From Polyangiaceae bacterium (lineage in GTDB: Bacteria; Myxococcota_A; Polyangia; Polyangiales; Polyangiaceae): DNA of 14,381 bases. This document shows positions 1 to 6,836 of the stretch, one piece after another. Position 1 is the stretch's first letter. Every line of letters begins with the position of its first letter. A program made the position numbers and the translations under genes. Location of the stretch: assembly GCA_025934595.1 (NCBI GenBank), contig JAICXU010000019.1, forward strand, positions 1 to 14,381. Reading direction: 5' to 3'. The notes below the pieces were generated by a model. The model was not told the DNA's origin, ran no database searches, and worked only from the letters and a program-made list of their open reading frames with translations.

Positions 1-612
1 CAAGACGTTCACTTTTCCGAAAAATTCGATGCCACTCGGCGTGAATCGATCCCAACCGATGCCGAGCTCGGGCAGCGCATCTTTCGGAAACACACCTTGA
101 TGCGCGACGTTGTGCAGCGTGATCACGACGCGCGACGGTCGGTCCGCGACGTCGGCGAGATACGTCGCGGCGAGCGCCGTCGGCCAATCGTTCAAATGCA
201 CGATGTCGAACGGGGTCCCGCCTTCAGCGCGTTGGCGAACGAGCTCCGCGATCGCGCGCGAAAACACCGAGAAACGCAGAGCATTATCCGTGTAATCTAC
301 ACCTTTCTCTCCGTAGACTCCGGCACGATCGAAGAGCCCCGGCGCGTCGACGAGGACGAGGTCGACTTGCGACGCGAGCCGACCGTCGAACACCGTCGCT
401 TCGATCGGCCGCCCGCCGAGCGTGAATCGTACCGGCGTGAGACGGCGCGCGACGAGCAAGCCGCCCGCTTCGAACGCCGGAAAACGTGGAACGACGACGG
501 TGACGCGATGGCCGAGCGCACGCAGCGCTTTCGGAAGCGCGGCCGCGACGTCGGCGAGGCCGCCCACTTTCACGAAAGGCGAGAGCTCGGTCGTGGCGAA
601 CAGGATGTCCAT
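1..612 (-). CDS. glgA: Glycogen synthase (ADP-glucose type), N-terminal part, runs off the left edge
   Basis: Glycogen synthase transfers glucose from ADP-glucose to the growing alpha-1,4-glucan in the cytoplasm. The reverse strand is open for 204 codons from ATG at 612 to the window edge. The translation begins MDILFATTELSPFVKVGGLADV, which matches the GT5 family N-terminus with its Lys-x-Gly-Gly-Leu motif for the ADP-glucose phosphate (K15). Further along come HLNDWPTAL, equivalent to the family HxHDWHTAL, and THNVAHQG, equivalent to THN-x-x-x-QG. GAGGA at 618-622 sits five bases before the ATG and supports this start. About the last 270 residues, the C-terminal Rossmann domain, lie outside the window. 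The gene is divergent from the pseudouridine synthase with 54 bases between start codons, so the two promoters must be compact or overlapping. The family call is firm. Whether glycogen genes neighbour it cannot be seen. Confidence 0.95.
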   Translation of the reverse strand, partial: MDILFATTELSPFVKVGGLADVAAALPKALRALGHRVTVVVPRFPAFEAGGLLVARRLTPVRFTLGGRPIEATVFDGRLASQVDLVLVDAPGLFDRAGVYGEKGVDYTDNALRFSVFSRAIAELVRQRAEGGTPFDIVHLNDWPTALAATYLADVADRPSRVVITLHNVAHQGVFPKDALPELGIGWDRFTPSGIEFFGKVNVL

Positions 613-666
613 GTGCGTCCTCGCATACCACGAACTCGCGGCTTTTCTTCATGCTAAGCAACCTCC

Positions 667-1725
667 ATGACGCGGCTCCGCGCGAACGAAGCCGAATACC
701 TGCGCCCGTCCGACGTCGATCCCGAAGCGATCGTCAGCGTGTTTCGCGTACCCCCCGAGGTCGCGGGCATGCGGCTCGATCTTTTTTTGCAGAGCCAGCT
801 GAAACGAACGAGCCGATCACGCACGCAACAGATCATCGCTCTCAGCGCTTACGACGCGCGCGGCAAACGTATGCGCGGAAGCGATCGCGTGCGGGCATTC
901 GACATCGTTCTCTTGTGGCGCGCGCCGTGGGACGAGACGCCGGTGCCGACCGATCTGCCAGTTCTCTATGAAGACGAGCACCTCCTCGCCATCGACAAGC
1001 CCGCGCTTCTGCCCGTGCATCCGACCGCGCGTTATCACAAGAACACGGTCATCAAGGTCCTCGAGGCGCTGCGGCCGGGAGAATTTTTGCGGCTCGGACA
1101 TCGCATCGATCGCGAGACGAGCGGCGTCCTCTTGATCGCGAAGTCCGCAGCATGCGAGCGCCGTCTCAAAAAGCAGCTCGAAGAACGCGACGAGGTCGAC
1201 AAGAGCTATGTCGCGATCACCTGGGAAAATCCCCTCGATTTCGTATCCACGGGGGAACGTCTCTCGGAGAAATCATTCCGTCGCACCTCGCCTCTCGAGC
1301 TCGACAAAGCGAGCCGCTACAAAGTGAAGATGCGCATCGCGCGCGCCGAATCGCCGAACGCGCTCTCGGCGTCGACCATCTTCCACGTCGAAGACGTGCA
1401 GGTGAAAGGCGATCGCACCTACGCGCTCGTCACGTGTGATCTCGAATCCGGCCGCCAACATCAGATTCGGCTGCATCTCGCGAGCCGCGAGACGCCGATC
1501 GTCGGCGACAAGCTCTATGGTCCCGACGAGGGCGCCTTCGCGCGCGCCGCCGATGGCGAGCTCACGCCGGAAGACGAAGCGCTCCTCGAATTGCCGCGAC
1601 ACGCGCTTCACGCGCATCGGATTTCGTTGCGCCATCCGGTCACGAGCGCATCGCTCGTGATCACGTCGCCGTTACCGCGGGATATGGCGGATTTTTGGGG
1701 AAAGGCGTGGGCGGGATCGCGCTGA
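667..1725 (+). CDS. RluA-family 23S rRNA/tRNA pseudouridine synthase
   Basis: The product isomerises uridine to pseudouridine in structured RNA, most often 23S rRNA in this family. The protein is 352 residues. An S4-like RNA-binding region spans about residues 30-85 (from EVAGMRLDLFL). The catalytic domain starts near 98 with VLYEDEHLLAIDKPALLPVHPT, the usual family opening. The signature HRIDRETSG at 145-153 holds the catalytic Asp148. The later motif SGRQHQIRLHLA and the segment IVGDKLYG are also standard. Length fits RluA/RluC/RluD enzymes. The ATG at 667 has only a weak purine-poor leader, so the start is probable rather than certain. It converges on the small ribbon-helix-helix gene with only 17 bases between stop codons and no obvious terminator. 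The modified site and the exact subfamily cannot be read from the sequence, so no symbol is given. Confidence 0.93.
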   Translation: MTRLRANEAEYLRPSDVDPEAIVSVFRVPPEVAGMRLDLFLQSQLKRTSRSRTQQIIALSAYDARGKRMRGSDRVRAFDIVLLWRAPWDETPVPTDLPVLYEDEHLLAIDKPALLPVHPTARYHKNTVIKVLEALRPGEFLRLGHRIDRETSGVLLIAKSAACERRLKKQLEERDEVDKSYVAITWENPLDFVSTGERLSEKSFRRTSPLELDKASRYKVKMRIARAESPNALSASTIFHVEDVQVKGDRTYALVTCDLESGRQHQIRLHLASRETPIVGDKLYGPDEGAFARAADGELTPEDEALLELPRHALHAHRISLRHPVTSASLVITSPLPRDMADFWGKAWAGSR

Positions 1726-1742
1726 AAAACCGCCCGCCGCGC

Positions 1743-2057
1743 TCACATCCCCTTCGGAACTTTGTCGAGATCGAGCTGATCGAGCGCGGCGCGAATGAGC
1801 GCGCTGCGATTCGCTTTCGTGAGACCGCGCGACTTCAGCTCGGTCACGAGCTCGTCGAGACGATCGAGATCCTTCGTGTACATCGAGATACAAATCACTT
1901 TGTAGTGAAGCGGCTTCTCCGCTTTCTCCCGCGCCGGTCTCGCTGGCTCGCTCGCTCGCGGCGTGTAAAAGCTGCCCGAGAGGACCTCGGCCACTTCGTC
2001 CGCGTCGAGCGCGCGCGCCGTCGCCGTTCCTTCTGCATCGTCATGCCGCGCTCTCAT
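1743..2057 (-). CDS. Small ribbon-helix-helix-like protein, partner gene of the upstream ParA ATPase
   Basis: The product is 104 residues. The first 50 are polar and look disordered, with Glu/Ala/Arg/Pro stretches. Residues 52-98 fit a ribbon-helix-helix fold: a strand (YKVICISMY), a helix (about 61-78, TKDLDRLDELVTELKSRG) and a second helix (80-98, with NRSALIRAALDQL). Proteins with this fold bind DNA as dimers through the paired strands. The frame stays open far upstream, to 2429, but that stretch overlaps the ParA gene. ATG at 2057 is chosen because a purine-rich leader with AGGA stands just before it and it begins 32 bases after the ParA stop. Small RHH proteins are the classical DNA-binding partners of ParA ATPases on plasmids, so a centromere-binding or autoregulatory role is plausible. 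The DNA target is unknown. It could instead be an independent repressor. Confidence 0.72.
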   Translation of the reverse strand: MRARHDDAEGTATARALDADEVAEVLSGSFYTPRASEPARPAREKAEKPLHYKVICISMYTKDLDRLDELVTELKSRGLTKANRSALIRAALDQLDLDKVPKGM

Positions 2058-2089
2058 CGTTCCTATCTCTCTTTCTTTTGAGTCTATTT

Positions 2090-3292
2090 TCAAGCCGTCG
2101 CCCGGGCCGCGGTGAGCTGCGATCCGTGGATGATTCTGTCGACCACCTTGCGGTAGTCGTCTGATGCATTCGATTCCGGTGCGTATTCGAAGATCGTGGA
2201 GCCCTGCGCCGGCGCTTCTTTGACCTTCGTCGTCTGGCGCACGGGATCGAGGCAGCGCTCGCCGAAGTGCTCGCGAAGCGTGTCGACGGCGTCGCGGCAG
2301 ATACGCGCGCGGGCGTCGTAAAATGTCGGTAATACCCCGAAGATTTGCACGGGATGATGAAGAAGCTGATTCACGTTCTTCACCGTCTTGATGACTTGGC
2401 GCACGCCGACGAGGCTCAAAAAATCGCACGCGACGGGGACGAGAATGCCGTCCGCGAAGACGAGCGCGTTTTGGTTCATGAGCGAGAGCGACGGCGAGCA
2501 GTCGAGCACGATGACGTCATAGGCGTCGGAAGCGCTCGCGAGGCGCGTCGCCAAAATGCGATCGCGATTCTGGCGACCGGCCAAGTAGAGCTCGGCCGCG
2601 GCGAGTGTTTCGTTTGAAACGAGCACGTCGAGATTCGGGCGAACATTCACCGCCGCTTGTTGCGCGGGCATGCCCATCACGAGCACGTGGTAAAGAGTGC
2701 TCGAGGCTTTGACGTCGAGCGACACGCCGACGTTGCCCTGCGCGTCCGTGTCGACGAGAAGAACGCGAAGACCGCGCGCGGCGAGACCGGCCGCGACGCT
2801 CACGCTCGTCGTCGTCTTGCCCGTGCCGCCTTTGTGGTTGAAGACGGCGATTTTGCGCGGGCCGTGGATCGACGCCGCCGAGCGCACGGTGATGGGTGTC
2901 GGCACAGGAGGCGCCACCGAGGCCGTCGTCGAAGCCGGCGCGAGAGTCGCGGCGGGAGCGCTCGCCGAAATCGCAGCGGCCGCATTCGCGTCCGCGATCG
3001 CGCCGAGACGCGCGCCGCCGGCTTCGGCGAGGAGCTGCGTGCGACAACCCTCGGAGCACGCGTAGCTACGCTCGCCGTGCACGCGCACGACTTGCGAGAC
3101 GAGCTCGAGAGAGAATCGTTTGTGACAAGCCGTGCAAACGACGCCGCCGTCCTCTTCGCCGCGAAGCGCGCGGCCGTGACATTCGTGCGTGCAATAGAAT
3201 GCGAACGCGCCGTCTTTTTCCTCCATTTGATAGCGGAATTGGACGTCGAAGCTCTTTCCGCAAACGCTGCAGTTTTCGCTGACTCCGGGCAT
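2090..3292 (-). CDS. ParA/Soj-family ATPase with two N-terminal Cys4 zinc modules
   Basis: This is a deviant-Walker ATPase of the ParA/MinD superfamily, which positions DNA or protein cargo through ATP-dependent nonspecific DNA binding. Length is 400 residues from ATG at 3292. Residues 147-395 hold the ATPase: KGGTGKTT at 154-161 (deviant Walker A with signature Lys154), LLVDTDAQGN at 178-187, VIVLDCSPSLS at 260-270 (Walker B) and a standard Soj-like C-terminus (STIFEYAPESNAS). The N-terminus is unusual. C8/C11/C34/C38 and C53/C56/C79/C83 form two modules with the same CX2C-X22-CX3C spacing, resembling TRASH/MYM-type zinc ribbons. An Ala/Pro/Thr linker (about 97-140) joins them to the ATPase. 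GTG at 3313 is a possible alternative start, but GAGGAG sits nine bases before the ATG. A small RHH gene follows in the same transcript. No ParB gene is visible. ATPase family is certain, cargo unknown. Confidence 0.9.
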   Translation of the reverse strand: MPGVSENCSVCGKSFDVQFRYQMEEKDGAFAFYCTHECHGRALRGEEDGGVVCTACHKRFSLELVSQVVRVHGERSYACSEGCRTQLLAEAGGARLGAIADANAAAAISASAPAATLAPASTTASVAPPVPTPITVRSAASIHGPRKIAVFNHKGGTGKTTTSVSVAAGLAARGLRVLLVDTDAQGNVGVSLDVKASSTLYHVLVMGMPAQQAAVNVRPNLDVLVSNETLAAAELYLAGRQNRDRILATRLASASDAYDVIVLDCSPSLSLMNQNALVFADGILVPVACDFLSLVGVRQVIKTVKNVNQLLHHPVQIFGVLPTFYDARARICRDAVDTLREHFGERCLDPVRQTTKVKEAPAQGSTIFEYAPESNASDDYRKVVDRIIHGSQLTAARATA

Positions 3293-3301
3293 GGTGCGGC
3301 T

Positions 3302-3307
3302 CTCCTC
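3302..3307 (-). promoter_or_regulatory. Ribosome binding site deciding the ParA start
   Basis: GAGGAG on the reverse strand lies nine bases before ATG 3292. It would lie inside the coding region if translation began at GTG 3313, and nothing similar precedes that GTG. This favours the ATG and a 400-residue protein. Confidence 0.6.
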
Positions 3308-3370
3308 GCACACAAGCGGATGTCATAGAGCGGCGCTCTGGGACAACTTTTCAGAGAGTCATGAAGAGAA

Positions 3371-3458
3371 AACCGCCAAGGCGCCAAGACCGCCGAGGAG
3401 AAAGAATCGGGAAAAAAACCCCAGATCCTTTCTTGGCGCGCTTGGCGACTTGGCGGTT
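3371..3458. repeat. Palindromic CGCCAAG-unit element between purH and the ParA gene
   Basis: Two 27-base arms, 3371-3397 and 3432-3458, are inverted copies that agree at 23 of 27 positions. Each arm begins AACCGCCAAG and is built from three CGCCAAG-like units set eight to nine bases apart. The 34-base centre is A-rich on the plus strand, with a G-A7-C-C run near 3411-3421, and is much less GC-rich than the surroundings. No target-site duplication is evident at the edges. The element begins five bases after the purH stop and lies before the ParA start. It may be a dispersed non-autonomous palindromic repeat (REP/MITE-like) and could fold into a strong hairpin that ends or attenuates purH transcription. 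Which of these applies cannot be decided from a single copy. Confidence 0.7.
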
Positions 3459-3462
3459 CACC

Positions 3463-5043
3463 TCAATGACGGAAGTGGCGGGCTCCCGTCATCACCATCG
3501 CGAGGCCCAGCGAGTCGGCGGCGGCGATCACGTCGGGATCTTTCACGCTGCCTCCCGGTTGCGCGATGGCCGTGACGCCGGCTTTCGCCGCCGCTTCGAC
3601 GCCGTCGGGGAACGGAAAAAATGCGTCCGAAGAGAGCGCGCTTCCCTTCGCTTTGGCGCCTGCTTTTTCACATGCAATCTGCACGGAAACGACGCGAGAC
3701 ATTTGCCCGGCGCCCACACCGACCGTGTGCGCGTAGTCGCCATGGGCGTGCGCGAGGACGATGGCGTTCGACTTGACGTGCTTGCAGACGCGCCATCCGA
3801 AATCGAGGGCGCGCATTTCTTCCGCTGTCGGCGCGCGCTTCGTCGCCACTTTGCCGTTCGTGACCTCGCCCGCCGCCGTCGCATCGCGGGTCTGGGCGAC
3901 GATTCCGCCGCCCACGCGTTTATACTGAAGCGAAGCGTGATCGGCGGGGAGCCATGCGCCGGTCGCAAGCACGCGCAGATTTTTCTTCGTTCGCAACACC
4001 TCGAGGGCGGCGCTCGAGTACTTGGGCGCGATCACGCATTCGAGGAATGTCTCGACGAGGAGCTTGGCCGTCGCTTCGTCGACCTCGCGGTTCAGCGCGA
4101 CGATGCCGCCGAAGGCCGATAGCGAATCCGCCTCTCGAGCCGTTTTGTAAGCCTCCGCGAGAGTGGCGGCAGTTGCGACCCCGCACGGGTTCGTGTGCTT
4201 CACGACGACGGCGGCTACCGCGTCGAGCTCGCGCACCGCGTCGAGCGCGGCGTCGACGTCGACGAGATTGTTGAAGCTGAGCTCCTTGCCGCCCGCGCCG
4301 AGACTCTCCGCTCGAGCGAGCGAGCCCGCGGCCGCGTTCTTTTCAATGTAAAACGCGCCGGCTTGGTGCGGGTTCTCGCCGTAACGGAGCGCGTATGCAC
4401 GCTCGAAGGGAAGCGTGAGGTATTGCGGGAAAAGTGCGCGCCCCGATTCGGCATTTTCACCCGAGGGTCGCCCCGAGAGATATCCGCTGATGGCGGCGTC
4501 GTACGCGGCGGTGTGCGCGAATGCTTTTGCCGCGAGGCCCGCGCGCGTCTCGGCTTTCACCGCCCCGGACTCTTGGATCTCCGCGAGCACGCGATCGTAG
4601 TCCGCCGGATCGCACACGACCGCGACGCGCGCATGGTTCTTCGCTGCCGAACGCACCATCGACGGCCCGCCGATGTCGATGTTCTCGACGATTTCTGCAT
4701 GCGATGACGCGGCGTTGGATGCCACTTTCTCGAACGGATAGAGGTTCACGATCACGAGGTCAATCGGCTTCGCGCCGAGACGCTCGAGATCTGCTTTGTC
4801 TTTTTCGCCGCGAGAAAGAATGCCGCCGTGCACGCGCGGATGCAGCGTCTTCACGCGACCGTCCATGACCTCGGGCGAGCCCGTGTACGCCTCCACCGTT
4901 TCGACCGGAATGCCCTCGGCGGACAGCGCCTTCGCCGTTCCTCCGCTCGACAGCAGCTGCACTCCGCGCGCCGCCAGCGCACGCGCGAATGGAATGAGGT
5001 TCGTCTTGTCGGACACGGAGAGGAGCGCGGTCTTGACGGTCAT
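3463..5043 (-). CDS. purH: Bifunctional AICAR transformylase / IMP cyclohydrolase
   Basis: PurH catalyses the last two steps of IMP synthesis in the cytoplasm: formylation of AICAR from 10-formyl-tetrahydrofolate, then ring closure to IMP. The protein is 526 residues, the usual length. The N-terminal cyclohydrolase (about 1-195, MGS-like fold) begins KTALLSVSDKTNL and holds PEVMDGRVKTLHPRVHGGIL at 58-76. The transformylase domain (about 200-526) holds YGENPHQ at 221-227 and the catalytic pair Lys282-His283 in VVVKHTNPCG. The C-terminus GLAMVMTGARHFRH is the classic family ending. The ATG at 5043 gives a canonical N-terminus, though no strong ribosome binding site is seen. No other purine gene is in the window. 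A stem-loop in the leader and a palindromic repeat right after the stop may affect its expression. Confidence 0.98.
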   Translation of the reverse strand: MTVKTALLSVSDKTNLIPFARALAARGVQLLSSGGTAKALSAEGIPVETVEAYTGSPEVMDGRVKTLHPRVHGGILSRGEKDKADLERLGAKPIDLVIVNLYPFEKVASNAASSHAEIVENIDIGGPSMVRSAAKNHARVAVVCDPADYDRVLAEIQESGAVKAETRAGLAAKAFAHTAAYDAAISGYLSGRPSGENAESGRALFPQYLTLPFERAYALRYGENPHQAGAFYIEKNAAAGSLARAESLGAGGKELSFNNLVDVDAALDAVRELDAVAAVVVKHTNPCGVATAATLAEAYKTAREADSLSAFGGIVALNREVDEATAKLLVETFLECVIAPKYSSAALEVLRTKKNLRVLATGAWLPADHASLQYKRVGGGIVAQTRDATAAGEVTNGKVATKRAPTAEEMRALDFGWRVCKHVKSNAIVLAHAHGDYAHTVGVGAGQMSRVVSVQIACEKAGAKAKGSALSSDAFFPFPDGVEAAAKAGVTAIAQPGGSVKDPDVIAAADSLGLAMVMTGARHFRH

Positions 5044-5093
5044 GCGCGCGGGATAGATGCGCGCACGAGTGCGGTCAATGGGCGACGGCGTTG

Positions 5094-5117
5094 CACGCGA
5101 CCCACATGGATCGCGTG
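5094..5117 (-). promoter_or_regulatory. Stem-loop in the purH leader
   Basis: CACGCGACCC at 5094-5103 can pair with GGATCGCGTG at 5108-5117 across a four-base loop. In RNA read from the reverse strand all ten pairs form, one of them a G-U pair. The hairpin would sit about 50 bases upstream of the purH ATG. No U-run follows, so it is not a simple terminator. Whether it lies in the transcript depends on an unmapped start site. Confidence 0.4.
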
Positions 5118-5255
5118 GCTGCCGATGCGAAATCGCCCCTAATTTACCGCACCTTCGCGCGGACGAGCTCGAGTGCGAGCAAGCGGTACGTCATTCGAAG
5201 GAATGCTGGCCGCCTCGTTCGATCCTACGAAGCGACCGACCTTGGCCTCGGTATA

Positions 5256-5281
5256 CGCTACTGAGTAGTCGCTACTGAGTA
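5256..5281. repeat. Twelve-base direct repeat just after the sigma-like gene
   Basis: CGCTACTGAGTA occurs at 5256-5267 and again at 5270-5281, exactly 14 bases apart. The pair ends about ten bases from the stop codon of the sigma-like gene and lies in the purH upstream region. Tandem copies at this spacing could be a protein-binding site or a short duplication. No gene product here points to either. Confidence 0.5.
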
Positions 5282-5290
5282 TATCTCGGA

Positions 5291-6049
5291 TCAGTCGAGA
5301 TCGGCGCTCGCGAACGCTTCCACGTCGAACTCGTCGGCCGTCGTCTCGACGTCCACGCGCTCCGCTTTGCTCGTGTTGGCTTCGCTCGCTTCGTCGTCGG
5401 CGTCGACCTCGTCGTCATCGACCGACTCGTCGTCGTCCTCTTCTTCGGGTTCGGGCGCGGCGAGCACGGGCAGACGGCGTTTGCCCACGGGCCCCTCGTC
5501 GACGTAGTCACGGAGGGCGGTCATCTCGCGGAGCGCTTCGAGCTTCGCAAGGCCCTTCACCTCGACTTGGCGAATGCGCTCGCGCGTGAGGTTCATGATG
5601 GCGCCGACCTCTTCGAGGGTCGTACCGCCGCGATCGGCGACGTCGAGCGCGCAGCTCTCGTTCATGTCCCAGACCTCGAGATCGGGGAAATTCAGCTTGA
5701 TCGCGCCGGTCCGAGCGCTGACATCGAGATAGAGATGATGTTTGCAGGAGACGAACGGGCACGGCCTTGCGCCGTTCGCGCACTCTTCGCGCGTCCGCGG
5801 CTTTTCGACCTCGACCTCCGGATAGAGGAGACGTCCGAGCTCGAGCTCGCGTTTCGTCATGCGCTTCACGCTGATCGTGCGCGCACGCACGGCGCGCTTA
5901 CGACGCGATCGGCGCTGCTCGCGCGTCACCGCCGGCTCGAGCTCCGGTGCCTCGGCAAGCGCCAACGCACCTTCGGTTTCGCCGACCGTCGGCTCCGAAG
6001 CCTCGACGATGTCTTCGCCCATACCGTCCACGACGATTTTCGCGTCCAT
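5291..6049 (-). CDS. Sigma-70 region-4-like HTH DNA-binding protein with Cys cluster and acidic tail
   Basis: The product is 252 residues. The helix-turn-helix at about 143-168 (TTLEEVGAIMNLTRERIRQVEVKGLAKL) is a clear sigma-70 region 4 motif, the part that reads the -35 element, but no sigma region 2 is present. So it is unlikely to be a full sigma factor and may be a co-regulator. Before the HTH stand C90, C97, C102, H104, H105 and C133, in a conserved-looking segment (RPCPFVSCKHHLYLDV), which could bind a metal or iron-sulfur cluster. Residues 42-60 are Arg/Lys-rich, and the last 50 are almost all acidic. ATG at 6049 follows GGGAGGA with four bases between, so the upstream in-frame ATG at 6124 is not favoured. 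A MerR-like gene lies 129 bases upstream on the same strand. Related proteins occur in deltaproteobacteria to my recollection, without a role I can name. Confidence 0.8.
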   Translation of the reverse strand: MDAKIVVDGMGEDIVEASEPTVGETEGALALAEAPELEPAVTREQRRSRRKRAVRARTISVKRMTKRELELGRLLYPEVEVEKPRTREECANGARPCPFVSCKHHLYLDVSARTGAIKLNFPDLEVWDMNESCALDVADRGGTTLEEVGAIMNLTRERIRQVEVKGLAKLEALREMTALRDYVDEGPVGKRRLPVLAAPEPEEEDDDESVDDDEVDADDEASEANTSKAERVDVETTADEFDVEAFASADLD

Positions 6050-6053
6050 CTCG

Positions 6054-6060
6054 TCCTCCC
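6054..6060 (-). promoter_or_regulatory. Ribosome binding site deciding the sigma-like protein start
   Basis: GGGAGGA on the reverse strand stands four bases before ATG 6049. It is the strongest such site in the region and argues against the longer in-frame start at 6124. Confidence 0.65.
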
Positions 6061-6178
6061 GCTGCAACGCGCACACGTATCCGCTGGACTTCACGCGGGC
6101 CGCCTCGCCCACATGGAGCCACATTCACTCCATCTTCCGAACGAGCTCACGCTCTATTCAGAAGAATCGACCTTGCGA

Positions 6179-6727
6179 CTAGACGGCCTCTCGTTCCAAT
6201 CGCGCTCGCATCGCGAGACGCGCTTCGAGAGCCGTCAGTTTTGCCACGAGCTCCGCCGCAAGAGCCCGAGTTTCCGCTAAATCCCGCTGCATAGTTGTAC
6301 TGCGTTGCTTCTCCGCCGCGTCGATCGAGCGCGCGCCCTCACCCTTGCTTCGGGGTCGGGCCGCTGCCGACAGCACGGCGAAAATCTTTTCAAGCGAAGT
6401 CTCGAGGGTCTCGACGTCTCCTCGAATGAACAAGAAATCTCTCTGAATCTCTTCGATCGTGTGCGTCGCCATCATCGTCTTCAGGCGCTGCACCTGACGT
6501 ACTACGGTCGCGGGATACAAACCTTGCGACCCTTTGTGCTTCCCCTTCATACCGACTCGCCGGCTTCGCGGAAGCAGGCCGAGCTGCACGTATTTTCGGA
6601 GCGTGCTCTCCGTGAACGAAACGCCTTTGCGAACCAAGATGCTGACGATTTGTGCCGAGGAGAGTCCCTCGGGGTGTTCCCGTTCGATTTTGGAGAGCTC
6701 GTCGTCGGACAGATGCGGTTTGGTCAT
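6179..6727 (-). CDS. MerR-family-like transcriptional regulator
   Basis: The product is 182 residues from ATG 6727. The winged helix-turn-helix lies at about 22-75 (SSAQIVSILVRKGVSFTESTLRKYVQLGLLPRSRR, then a basic loop and QGLYPATVVRQVQRLKTM), which fits the MerR DNA-binding fold, although it begins some 20 residues in rather than at the N-terminus. The middle (90-120) continues helical. Residues 140-180 form a charged Ala/Leu/Arg helix likely to be a coiled coil for dimerisation. No Cys or effector-binding domain is present, so ligand sensing is not obvious. Start choice is uncertain: ATG 6760 or TTG 6808 in the same frame are possible, none with a strong ribosome binding site. It is followed on the same strand by the sigma-like gene, which it may control or be co-transcribed with. 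Confidence 0.75.
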   Translation of the reverse strand: MTKPHLSDDELSKIEREHPEGLSSAQIVSILVRKGVSFTESTLRKYVQLGLLPRSRRVGMKGKHKGSQGLYPATVVRQVQRLKTMMATHTIEEIQRDFLFIRGDVETLETSLEKIFAVLSAAARPRSKGEGARSIDAAEKQRSTTMQRDLAETRALAAELVAKLTALEARLAMRARLEREAV

Positions 6728-6771
6728 TGAGTCCGGCGCTTGCTCGCGCACTTCCCCCATCCCATCGGAAC

Positions 6772-6821
6772 GCTCGCGAATGTATTCTATTGAAAAGAAT
6801 TTGGTCAACGACGTCGCGAGC
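6772..6821 (-). promoter_or_regulatory. Candidate promoter/operator of the MerR-like gene with nested dyads
   Basis: An outer perfect 8-base inverted repeat, GCTCGCGA at 6772-6779 and TCGCGAGC at 6814-6821, encloses an AT-rich core. Inside, ATTCT (6784-6788) and AGAAT (6796-6800) form a smaller dyad. On the reverse strand TTGACC (6803-6808) and TAGAAT (6784-6789) resemble -35 and -10 boxes but stand only 13 bases apart. Another reading with AATACA (6781-6786) gives 16. MerR-type regulators commonly bind dyads between promoter boxes, often of their own gene. The promoter is inferred. Confidence 0.4.
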
Positions 6822-6836
6822 TTTTTTTCGCGCGTG

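Noticed and set aside
1726..1742. Terminator between the pseudouridine synthase and the ribbon-helix-helix gene
   Set aside because: The 17-base gap holds no stem-loop, so the two transcripts probably overlap.
2058..2429. Upstream extension of the ribbon-helix-helix gene
   Set aside because: It overlaps the conserved C-terminal part of the ParA gene and has an Arg/Ser-rich shadow composition. ATG 2057 has a purine-rich leader.
5101..6117. Shared 10-mer CCCACATGGA in the leaders of purH (5101-5110) and the sigma-like gene (6108-6117)
   Set aside because: In 14 kb many 10-mers repeat by chance, and the flanks do not match. Not enough to claim a common operator.
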